DNA from: Balneolales bacterium
Lineage (GTDB): Bacteria > Bacteroidota > Rhodothermia > Balneolales > Natronogracilivirgulaceae
Length of the DNA stretch: 8,688 nt
Direction: 5' to 3'
NCBI GenBank assembly: GCA_007127665.1
Contig: SKYY01000239.1
Span: 1-8,688 of the forward strand
The notes below the pieces were generated by a model. The model searched no databases and had not been told where the DNA came from. It saw only the letters and a program-made list of their open reading frames with translations. Positions 1 through 6,654 of the stretch are shown here, one piece after another. How positions within the stretch are numbered: position 1 is the first letter of the stretch; each line of letters opens with the position of its first letter. A program made the position numbers and the translations under genes.

Positions 1-1671
1 ATCGAGCATTGGTATCACACTGTCGGCCCCTTCAAGGGAGAAACGCTTGTGGCCAATGTATTTTTTGTGGAGAAACTCCTCGAAAGCGCTGGCCTGATTC
101 AGTTTATGCAGGATTCGACGCATCTGGTCCTTGGTGAGCTCCGGGTCGTTCATGGTGGATTCCATGGTGTCCCGAAGCCAGGAGCGTTCTTCAACCTCCA
201 GAATGTGCGTGTACTCGGCACCGATGTACCCGCAATAGGTTTTTCTGAGGATGTCGATAATATTGCGGAGGGAGGTCACCTGATCCGAACCACCAAGATA
301 GGGTACGTAGAATTTGCGGTCCAGGTCCCACATGGTAAGCCCGTGGTAGTGGAAATCCAGCTCAGGATTGTACCCGGTGCCAAACTGAAGGGGATTCAAC
401 TCGGCCATGACGTGTCCGTGCCTGCGGTACCGGTCCACAAGCCGGCTCACGGCCACTGCTTTTTTATCCGATTCGACACGGTCCGAACGGCCATCAAGAA
501 AGCCGGTGTACTGATCCTTGCCGAACGGGATGGGCTCGTAGGGGATATTCAGTTCTCCAAAAATGGACTCGTAGAAATCGGTCGGGCCGGCCAGAAACTC
601 CTGGATGCGAGCCAGGAAAGAACCCGATTCTGCGCCCTGTATGATCCGATGGTCGTAGGTGCATGTCACGTTCATGACCATGCTGACACCCAGATGGCTC
701 AGCAGTTCCTGTGACATGGACTGGAATTCGGCGGGGTAGTTAATAGCCCCTGTGGCGATGATGGCGCCCTGGCCTTTCATCAATCTCGGCATGGAAGAAA
801 CCGTGCCGATGGTGCCCGGATTGGTGATGGTGATGGTGGTGTTCTGGAAGTCACCGACCTCAAGGGCGCCTTTGCGGGCCCTGTTGATGAGGTCAAGGAA
901 GGCGTTCGAAAACTCACTGAATGACATCTTGTCGACATCCTTGATATTCGGAACCACCAGGTTGCGGGACCCGTCCTTGTTGGGGAGGTCGATTGCAATA
1001 CCCAGGTTCACCCCCTTTGGCACAACCCGCGCCGCCTTGCCGTTTTTATGCCCGTAGTGATGATTCAGCTGGGGATATTCCTTTAGGGCACGCACCACCG
1101 CCCAGCCGATGAAATGGGTCAGTGTTGCTTTTGGCTGCAACCGCTTTTCCAGATAACTGTTGATGATGCTCCGGTCCTCCATCAACATTTTTACCGGAAT
1201 GACACGTAATGAAGTGGCTGTTGGCAACTCCAGACTCGACTCCATATTGGTCGCCAGCTTACCCGCAACTCCTTTAAGCGGCTTGAATTCGAAAAGATCC
1301 TCTTCCTCAGCGTCAGCAGGTTCTTTCTCAGCCTTCTCCTTTTTTTCAGCTTTCTCCGGGGTTTTAGCCGGCGCCTTTTTGTCACGAATACCGGGCTCCG
1401 CATCCTTGTCTGCCGGGGCTTTTATCCTGTCGTCAGCGGTTTTTCCGTCGACACGCTTTTTGTCGGCCTCGACGCGTTCTTCTTTCTTTGCGTCCGGTTC
1501 TGCCACCGCTTCCGCAGCAGCATCCGCGTGTTCAACCGGTTTTCCATTGCCCATTTCCTCAAAATACTGACGCCAGTACTCAGGCACGGATTCCGGGTTT
1601 TCCAGATATTGATCGTACAGCTCTTCAACAAGAGCAGCGTTGGGGCCGAATTGCGCTTCTATTTGCTTCAA
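1..1671 (-). CDS. odhA: Multifunctional 2-oxoglutarate dehydrogenase E1 with fused E2 catalytic domain (Kgd/OdhA type), N-terminal part, truncated by window edge
   Basis: The reading frame is open without a stop from 1671 to base 1 (557 codons). The C-terminal thiamine-diphosphate E1 core lies outside. Residues 1-42 are the E1 N-terminal helical segment (FGPNAALVEELYDQYLENP, then PEYWRQYF). Residues 43-130 are a charged Lys/Glu/Ala linker. Residues about 135-365 form an E2 acyltransferase catalytic domain with TNPGTIGT and the active-site region TYDHRIIQGAESG (His340). Residues about 370-557 start the E1 part (HGHVMAELNPL, MWDLDRKFYVP, YCGYIGAEYTHI). No lipoyl domain is present, as in mycobacterial Kgd and corynebacterial OdhA, which borrow a lipoylated E2. 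The family decarboxylates 2-oxoglutarate in the TCA cycle in the cytoplasm. The usual E2 Asp after the catalytic His is Gln here, as I recall for Kgd. The frame has a TGA at 1695-1693 and no ATG before residue 44, so the start is probably TTG at 1671, without a clear Shine-Dalgarno. Family assignment is firm; the exact start is less so. Confidence 0.95.
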   Translation of the reverse strand, partial: MKQIEAQFGPNAALVEELYDQYLENPESVPEYWRQYFEEMGNGKPVEHADAAAEAVAEPDAKKEERVEADKKRVDGKTADDRIKAPADKDAEPGIRDKKAPAKTPEKAEKKEKAEKEPADAEEEDLFEFKPLKGVAGKLATNMESSLELPTATSLRVIPVKMLMEDRSIINSYLEKRLQPKATLTHFIGWAVVRALKEYPQLNHHYGHKNGKAARVVPKGVNLGIAIDLPNKDGSRNLVVPNIKDVDKMSFSEFSNAFLDLINRARKGALEVGDFQNTTITITNPGTIGTVSSMPRLMKGQGAIIATGAINYPAEFQSMSQELLSHLGVSMVMNVTCTYDHRIIQGAESGSFLARIQEFLAGPTDFYESIFGELNIPYEPIPFGKDQYTGFLDGRSDRVESDKKAVAVSRLVDRYRRHGHVMAELNPLQFGTGYNPELDFHYHGLTMWDLDRKFYVPYLGGSDQVTSLRNIIDILRKTYCGYIGAEYTHILEVEERSWLRDTMESTMNDPELTKDQMRRILHKLNQASAFEEFLHKKYIGHKRFSLEGADSVIPMLD

Positions 1672-1779
1672 GGTCGGAGTAGTTTTTCGGTTTCAGGTTG
1701 TGGTCCGGGAAAGGTTGCCGATTGGTCAAACGGTGAAGCAGTCCTGCGTGTTGCTTAACATAACGGCATTGCTTCTGAC

Positions 1780-1793
1780 ACATCGTATGATGT
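1780..1793. repeat. Short inverted repeat, possible operator
   Basis: ACATC at 1780-1784 and GATGT at 1789-1793 are perfect complements around a 4-base centre (GTAT). The site lies between the odhA start and its candidate promoter, where an operator could act. Five-base arms arise easily by chance, so function is speculative. Confidence 0.2.
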
Positions 1794-1810
1794 CCGGTAA
1801 TATATCCATA

Positions 1811-1840
1811 AATATATCCCACATAACGAAAAGCATGCAA
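1811..1840 (-). promoter_or_regulatory. Candidate odhA promoter (TTGCAT, 18 bases, TATATT)
   Basis: On the minus strand TTGCAT (complement of 1835-1840) is followed after 18 bases by TATATT (complement of 1811-1816). A second TATATT lies 12 bases further on, in the other copy of the AATATATCC repeat. This would give an odhA leader of roughly 130 bases. The assignment rests only on box similarity and spacing. Promoters read by Bacteroidota-type sigma factors often differ from the E. coli consensus, so this is weak. Confidence 0.3.
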
Positions 1841-2020
1841 AAAACGTTGACATTTTTTTCTTATAATCCCACATCGGATTCACCCTGAAAAAAAGCACTG
1901 TATTTCTGCCCGGAGAGCAGTTCACCCCTGCCGGCCAACGTGAGTTGCCTGTGGATTGATGCACCACCGAACATGCTTTCCGATGCGAAGAATTTTGAAT
2001 TAAAAATCACAAGGTTATAC

Positions 2021-3844
2021 GTGAAAGAGAAGGAAAAAACCGGCGCTGAAAACATACATTGGGATTTGTCGGACTTGTACCAGGGTCCGGATGATCCCGC
2101 CCTCGCAAAAGACCGGACCGAAGTTCTGCAAAAGGCAGACGCCTTCGGGGGAAAATACCGCGGGCGTACCGGCACCCTTGATCCCGCAGAGTTCGCCGAA
2201 GCACTCCGGGAGTATTCGGAGATCCTGGAGACGATGGGCCGGCTCGGTTCCTATGCCTACCTCAAATGGACCACCAACACCGAAGACCCCTCACTCGGCA
2301 AGGCGGTGCAGGAGATTACGGAGCTTTCCTCCGAACTGACCCAGAAAACCATCTTTTTTACCATTGAATGGCTGGATTTGGATGAAGAGTCGGCCCGCGA
2401 GCTGATCCGGAGCAAAGAGCTGGCCGCCTACCGCCACTACCTGGAAACCTCCCGGCTTGACAAACCGCACACACTTGAAGAAAAGGAAGAGAAAATTCTT
2501 TCTGCCAAAGCCGTGACCGGCGCACGCGCCTGGGTCCGTTTTTTTGACGAGACACTTGGCGCTTCCCGTTTTCAGCTCGGAGATGAGAAACTCACCGAAT
2601 CACAGATTCTGAGCCGCATGAGCGACCCTGACCGTGAAGTCCGCCACCAGGCATCCGAAGTCTTCACAGACGGGCTGCTCAAAATGAAGCATCCGCTCAC
2701 CTTTGTCTTCAACACGCTGCTGGCCGACAAGCACACCAACGACCGGCTCAGAAAATATCCGCACTGGCTTCGCGCCCGCAACCTCGCCAACGAGATTTCC
2801 GACGAAAGCGTGGAAGCACTGGTGGATGCGGTCACTGCCAGCTACCCGCTCGTCCACCGTTTCTACCGCCTCAAGAAGCAGCTGCTAGGCGTCGACGAGA
2901 TGATGGAGTACGACCGCTATGCACCGGTCCTGAAAAGCCGTGAAAAAATCCAGTGGAACGACGCGCGTGATATGGTGCTTGATGCCTATTCCGGGTTTCA
3001 TCCGGAGATGGGTGCCATTGCCGCCCGGTTCTTCGATGAAAAGTGGATCGATGCCGCAGTGACGCCCGGCAAACGCGGCGGGGCATATTCCGCATCCACC
3101 ATACCCTCCGTCCATCCCTACGTGTTCATGAACTACGACGGAAAGATCAGGGATGTGCAGACCCTGGCGCACGAACTGGGGCACGGAGTCCACCAGTACC
3201 TGTCCCGCAAGCAGGGCGTTCTTCAGTCGGGAACACCGCTGACTACCGCGGAAACGGCGTCCGTTTTCGGAGAAATGCTGGTTTTCAGGAAGCTTTTGGC
3301 CAATCTTGACAAGCCCGAAGAAAAAATGGCCCTGCTGGTGGGCAAGATCGATGACTCCATCGCAACGGTCTTCCGGCAGATATCCATGAATCGGTTTGAG
3401 AACCGCATCCACCATGCCCGGCGTGAAGAAGGCGAACTCACGACCGACCGTTTTTCCGAACTCTGGATGGAGACGCAGGTTCCGGTGTACGGCGATGCGG
3501 TAACTCTGACGGACCATTACCGAATCTGGTGGAGTTACATCCCGCATTTTGTGCACACGCCGGGATATGTGTATGCCTATGCCTTCGGTGAGCTGCTGGT
3601 GCTGGCGCTATATCAGGAGTATCTCAATTCCGGCAACGGTTTCAACGAGGCCTATCTGGCCATGCTGGAAAAGGGCGGCTCCGACTGGCCGGCAAACCTG
3701 ATGTCGGAGCTGGGTGTGGATATCTCGGAGAAGACGTTCTGGAACCGGGGTCTCGATGCCATTGCATCCCTGATTGATGAGGCAGAGGCATTATTGCCGG
3801 AAATGGACTACAATCCGGAAACAGACCCTAAAAAAGAAGCATAA
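2021..3844 (+). CDS. pepF: M3 family oligoendopeptidase (PepF clade), zinc metallopeptidase
   Basis: About 607 residues, the usual size for PepF-type M3 peptidases. These are cytoplasmic zinc enzymes that cut short peptides after uptake or protein turnover. The opening TGAENIHWDLSDLY is typical of the pepF/M3 clade. An oligopeptidase F helical domain precedes the catalytic domain. The zinc motif HELGH lies at residues 384-388, with Glu411 in TAETAS as third ligand and Glu385 as the expected catalytic residue. Near the C-terminus, HFVHTPGYVYAYAFGELL holds the His/Tyr residues that contact substrate in the family. I chose GTG at 2021 because homologues begin just before TGAEN and AAGG at 2011-2014 sits 6 bases upstream. 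GTG 1940 and ATG 1973 are in-frame alternatives that would add 27 or 16 non-conserved residues. No signal peptide is seen. It is the first gene of a likely operon, ending 6 bases before the GAF gene. The family is very secure. Confidence 0.95.
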   Translation: MKEKEKTGAENIHWDLSDLYQGPDDPALAKDRTEVLQKADAFGGKYRGRTGTLDPAEFAEALREYSEILETMGRLGSYAYLKWTTNTEDPSLGKAVQEITELSSELTQKTIFFTIEWLDLDEESARELIRSKELAAYRHYLETSRLDKPHTLEEKEEKILSAKAVTGARAWVRFFDETLGASRFQLGDEKLTESQILSRMSDPDREVRHQASEVFTDGLLKMKHPLTFVFNTLLADKHTNDRLRKYPHWLRARNLANEISDESVEALVDAVTASYPLVHRFYRLKKQLLGVDEMMEYDRYAPVLKSREKIQWNDARDMVLDAYSGFHPEMGAIAARFFDEKWIDAAVTPGKRGGAYSASTIPSVHPYVFMNYDGKIRDVQTLAHELGHGVHQYLSRKQGVLQSGTPLTTAETASVFGEMLVFRKLLANLDKPEEKMALLVGKIDDSIATVFRQISMNRFENRIHHARREEGELTTDRFSELWMETQVPVYGDAVTLTDHYRIWWSYIPHFVHTPGYVYAYAFGELLVLALYQEYLNSGNGFNEAYLAMLEKGGSDWPANLMSELGVDISEKTFWNRGLDAIASLIDEAEALLPEMDYNPETDPKKEA

Positions 3845-3850
3845 AGGACT

Positions 3851-5338
3851 ATGAGCCGACAGCATCTGTCTCCCGTTGATGAAAAAGAAAAAGAGAATCT
3901 GCTGAATTTCCGCAAGCTTGTCAGGGATGCCTTGCTGCTGCTGCGGACATCACTGGATGCTGAAACTGTTTCGATGCACTGGGTGAATGCGAGGCGGGAC
4001 CAGTTTGTGCTGGCCAGTTACGCGACCAGCCGAAGGGATGTGGTGTTTCAGGATCGCGTCAGCCGCCGCGGCCATTTTTTGCACAACTACAGCGCCATAA
4101 AATCGATTGTCCGGCTCGAAAAGAACATCCATTTCAAACCGGCTGAGCTCACACATTATTCCGGCATAGCACCAATCAGCTATATTTACCTGATACCGCT
4201 CGTCTTCAATGCCGAAACAGTGGCCGTTACCATGGTGGAAACAACCCGGAAACCCGAGCTTTCGTCAGGTGATGAAAAGATAATGACAGCGTACCAGAAG
4301 TTGCTTGGGCGCATGCTTCAATCCTATCAGGATATCACGGATCTTTTGGAAAAGCAGACAGAATGGGTGGATTACGACCAGATTGTCCGCAAGCTCATTA
4401 AGGCAGATGAGCCCCTGAAGCTGGCAACCCTGCTTGTTGACCAGCTGCAGCATTTTGTTGGTGAAAATGGCGGGGTGGTCCTGCTTGCCAGAGGTTTGAA
4501 TGCATGGCACACGGTCTACAATTCACGTGGTGCCCGGTTCCCGTTACCAGTGGGACTGGAGCTTGAAGAAGGCTCCATAGCCGCACAGGCGCTTTCCGAC
4601 GGGGAGGCTTTTTTTTCACCACATTTCAATGCCAATCCCAAACGGATCTCATCGGCCGAACCACTGTGCTATGGATCTTCGCTGGCTGTTCCGGTAATGC
4701 ACCGGCAGCGAAGACAGCTGCTTCTGTTGGTCTACAGTGAAAATCCGTTCGTTTTCAGCGATGCCCTAAAGCACAAAATCGGCAATTTGTGCCTCATGGC
4801 CGGGCTTAAGCTGGAGGCCATGCTGCCCGATCTGGATGTCTACGAGAACCTGTTTGCCACCTCGATTTCTTGCTATTCCAAAGAGCTTTTTACCATGGCC
4901 CTTGAGCGGCTTGCAGGCGGAGAAGGGCAAAGGGAATCGGCGATGGCGTCTTGGACAGGCATGGTCACTATAGGCAATATAAACGACCTGCGAACCCGCT
5001 ACCGTCTGGAAGAACTTGCCAGGCTGCAGCAAGAGGTGCTGAAAGGAATTCGTCCTCAAGAATATGGCATACCGGGAATCGTAGGTGTCTACAGCGACTA
5101 CATATACACTTTCCTGTTGCAATCCACCGATGAATCGGCTTTCCTTCACTGGACCGGCCGCATCAGGGAGGCATTCCGCGAACCGGTAGCATTGTCTCTG
5201 AAAAGCAGTGAGAAAGTGCAGCTGAATACGGGTGTGGTCAGGGTAAACGGTTCAGCGCAGCCGGAAGACCTGATGCGGATAGTGAAAAAAGCGATGAACG
5301 AGGCACTGAAGCAGCAGAAATTTATTGTGGAGGCATGA
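3851..5338 (+). CDS. Tandem GAF-domain protein with C-terminal degenerate GGDEF-like domain
   Basis: 495 residues, soluble, with no signal peptide or membrane segment. Residues about 20-160 read as a GAF-like fold (VSMHWVNARRDQFVLASYAT, then YIYLIPLVFNAETVAVTMVE). Residues about 180-325 form a second (VVLLARGLNAWHTVYNS, then GSSLAVPVMHRQRRQLLLLV). The remainder follows the layout of a GGDEF domain: a strand GMVTIGNINDL, a helix, VGVYSDYIYTFLL where the active loop should be (Tyr414-Ile418 in place of GGDEF), a strand TGVVRVNG, and a final helix PEDLMRIVKKAMNEAL. The catalytic loop is lost, so diguanylate cyclase activity is not expected; this domain call is inference from pattern. GAF domains bind small ligands or mediate dimerisation. 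AAAGGA at 3843-3848 lies just 2 bases before the ATG, an unusually tight spacing. The gene sits between pepF and deoB with almost no gap, suggesting co-transcription and perhaps translational coupling. Its biological role is unknown. Confidence 0.75.
   Translation: MSRQHLSPVDEKEKENLLNFRKLVRDALLLLRTSLDAETVSMHWVNARRDQFVLASYATSRRDVVFQDRVSRRGHFLHNYSAIKSIVRLEKNIHFKPAELTHYSGIAPISYIYLIPLVFNAETVAVTMVETTRKPELSSGDEKIMTAYQKLLGRMLQSYQDITDLLEKQTEWVDYDQIVRKLIKADEPLKLATLLVDQLQHFVGENGGVVLLARGLNAWHTVYNSRGARFPLPVGLELEEGSIAAQALSDGEAFFSPHFNANPKRISSAEPLCYGSSLAVPVMHRQRRQLLLLVYSENPFVFSDALKHKIGNLCLMAGLKLEAMLPDLDVYENLFATSISCYSKELFTMALERLAGGEGQRESAMASWTGMVTIGNINDLRTRYRLEELARLQQEVLKGIRPQEYGIPGIVGVYSDYIYTFLLQSTDESAFLHWTGRIREAFREPVALSLKSSEKVQLNTGVVRVNGSAQPEDLMRIVKKAMNEALKQQKFIVEA
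5328..5333 (+). promoter_or_regulatory. Ribosome binding site for deoB, inside the end of the GAF gene
   Basis: TGGAGG ends 6 bases before ATG 5340. It fixes that ATG as the deoB start in preference to the in-frame GTG at 5325, which would add five residues unrelated to the family. The site overlaps the last codons of the upstream gene, which supports coupled translation. Confidence 0.7.
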
Positions 5339-5339
5339 C

Positions 5340-6509
5340 ATGGGAGTATGCTATCTGATCATCATTGATGGGCTCGGAGTGGGTGCGCAGGAAGATGCGC
5401 ATCTTTACGGAGACGAAGGAAGCAACACTTTGGGACACGTAGTCGCAGAAACACGGTGCCGTTTGCCGGAGCTGGGACGCATGGGGCTGGGCAATATCAT
5501 CCCGCTTGATACCGTCCCCCCTGTTCGTGAACCGCTCGCCGCTTTCGGCAAGATGAGGGAACTGTCCCCTGGAAAGGATTCCACAACAGGACACTGGGAA
5601 ATTGCCGGTTTGCTCACGGATCAGGCTTTTCCAACCTACCCCGATGGTTTTCCCGATGAAGTCATTGAAAGGTACTGCCGTCTGACCGGGGTAAGCAGCG
5701 TTCTTGCAAACAAACCCGCATCCGGCACCGCCGTTATTGAAGAGTTTGGCAGGGAACACCAGCAGACCGGACTGCCCATCGTCTACACTTCGGCCGACAG
5801 TGTCTTTCAGGTGGCGTGCGATGTGAATACGGTGCCGCTTGACACCCTTTATGAATGGTGTGAGATTGCCCGCACAAAGGTGATGAAGGGAAAATATGCG
5901 GTGGGACGTGTAATTGCAAGGCCTTTTGAGGGCAAACCGGGGGCGTACCGGCGTCTGTCTGACCACAGGCACGACTACTCACTGAAGCCACCCAGACCGT
6001 TTCTCCCGGGATACCTGCAGGAGCAGGACATCACAACCATATCGGTTGGGAAAGTCATTGACCTGTTTGACGAAGAGGGGTTTGACCGCAGCCTGCGTAC
6101 CAAAAGCAATGCGGAAGGCATTGAAAAACTTACGAGTCTGATGGATGAGATCCGGTCCGGCTTTGTTTTCGCCAATCTCATCGAAACCGATCAGAACTTC
6201 GGGCACAGGAATGATACGGAAGGGTTTGCCTGGGCACTGGAGGAGATAGACCAGGCCATACCCGGCTTTCTGGACCGTTTGCGTCCCGATGATATGCTGA
6301 TCATCACCGGTGATCACGGAAATGACCCCACCATGCCGAGTACCGACCACTCCCGTGAATTTACGCCCCTGCTCATCTATCCGGCAGCAATCGCGTCCGG
6401 GAACGAACTCCTCACCCGAAGCAGTTTTACAGATATTGCCGTGTCGGTATGCCACTTTTTCGGGCTTGCCAACCCGTTCCCCGGAGAATCGTTTCTCAAG
6501 GTGAAATAA
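5340..6509 (+). CDS. deoB: Phosphopentomutase (DeoB), alkaline phosphatase superfamily
   Basis: 389 residues, the normal DeoB length. The enzyme interconverts ribose 1-phosphate and ribose 5-phosphate (and the deoxy forms), linking nucleoside phosphorolysis to central carbon metabolism in the cytoplasm. The sequence follows DeoB throughout: IIIDGLGVG at the N-terminus (Asp10), GKDSTTGHWE (79-87), NKPASGT (124-130), IVYTSADSVFQVA (147-159), VGRVIARPF (188-196), RHDYSLKPP (210-218), TKSNAEG (254-260), FGHRND (287-292), GDHGNDP (324-330) and TDHSRE (335-340). Expected metal ligands Asp10, Asp284, His289, Asp325, His326 and His337 are all present. The position matching the phosphorylated Thr85 of the Bacillus cereus enzyme is Ser81, with Thr82 and Thr83 next to it; the motif order otherwise argues against an apophosphoglycerate mutase. 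The start follows the GAF stop after one base. It is the last gene of the cluster; no clear hairpin/T-run terminator follows. Confidence 0.95.
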   Translation: MGVCYLIIIDGLGVGAQEDAHLYGDEGSNTLGHVVAETRCRLPELGRMGLGNIIPLDTVPPVREPLAAFGKMRELSPGKDSTTGHWEIAGLLTDQAFPTYPDGFPDEVIERYCRLTGVSSVLANKPASGTAVIEEFGREHQQTGLPIVYTSADSVFQVACDVNTVPLDTLYEWCEIARTKVMKGKYAVGRVIARPFEGKPGAYRRLSDHRHDYSLKPPRPFLPGYLQEQDITTISVGKVIDLFDEEGFDRSLRTKSNAEGIEKLTSLMDEIRSGFVFANLIETDQNFGHRNDTEGFAWALEEIDQAIPGFLDRLRPDDMLIITGDHGNDPTMPSTDHSREFTPLLIYPAAIASGNELLTRSSFTDIAVSVCHFFGLANPFPGESFLKVK

Positions 6510-6565
6510 ATGCGCACATTTGACGTATAACATCCGTAAATTTCCAACGTTTTTCCTCTAAATAG

Positions 6566-6595
6566 AAACATTTACCCTTCAGGGGTATGCTGTTT
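6566..6595 (+). other. Imperfect stem-loop in the sigma factor leader
   Basis: AAACA (6566-6570) pairs with TGTTT (6591-6595) and TACCC (6573-6577) with GGGTA (6583-6587). The arms are separated by a TT/TGC internal loop and closed by a 5-base loop. Ten pairs in total. No T-run follows, so it is not a standard intrinsic terminator for deoB, although it lies between deoB and the sigma gene. It overlaps the candidate promoter at 6594. Confidence 0.4.
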
Positions 6596-6624
6596 GGGAA
6601 ATCCTATCTGAAAGATTGTATATT
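6594..6624 (+). promoter_or_regulatory. Candidate sigma factor promoter (TTGGGA, 19 bases, TATATT)
   Basis: TTGGGA at 6594-6599 is followed after 19 bases by TATATT at 6619-6624. The downstream box reads TATATTG and only partly resembles the TAnnTTTG element of Bacteroidota. Transcription would start near 6631, leaving a short leader. This is a pattern match only. Confidence 0.3.
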
Positions 6625-6654
6625 GCGTGACCGGTTGAAGCGGTTTCCTGCAGT

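Larger units (their letters stand above)
1672..2020. other. Divergent intergenic region between odhA and pepF
   Basis: This 349-base AT-rich stretch separates two divergently transcribed genes and must hold the promoters of both. I see no protein-like reading frame: the short frames crossing it have compositions unlike the neighbouring proteins. It contains a 9-base direct repeat AATATATCC at 1799-1807 and 1811-1819, a 5+4+5 palindrome at 1780-1793, and a TTGACA/TATAAT pair at 1847-1867 with only 9 bases between the boxes. No terminator or RNA gene is recognisable. Confidence 0.6.

Noticed and set aside
824..840. GGTGAT-type short repeat
   Set aside because: It lies in odhA and encodes the TTITIT strand before TNPGTIGT, a conserved part of the E2 domain, so coding constraint explains it.
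49..1057. Plus-strand open frames opposite odhA (49-714 and 752-1057)
   Set aside because: They are antisense to a continuous minus-strand frame with clear E1/E2 family motifs and show no family features of their own.
1625..1840. Possible frameshift joining an upstream minus-strand frame to odhA
   Set aside because: The upstream frame does not resemble any E1 N-terminus, and the odhA frame begins close to where homologues begin, so a TTG start is simpler.
2885..3556. 223-codon minus-strand frame opposite the pepF catalytic domain
   Set aside because: It is a shadow of a strongly conserved peptidase; the HELGH zinc motif is encoded on the other strand.
5322..5972. 216-codon minus-strand frame opposite deoB
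   Set aside because: It overlaps the deoB N-terminal half, whose motifs are complete on the plus strand; its composition is not protein-family-like.
6519..6531. TTTGACGTATAAC after deoB, sharing TTTGACGT with 7842-7849
   Set aside because: An 8-base match between two AT-rich gaps is expected by chance, and neither copy has properly spaced promoter boxes.
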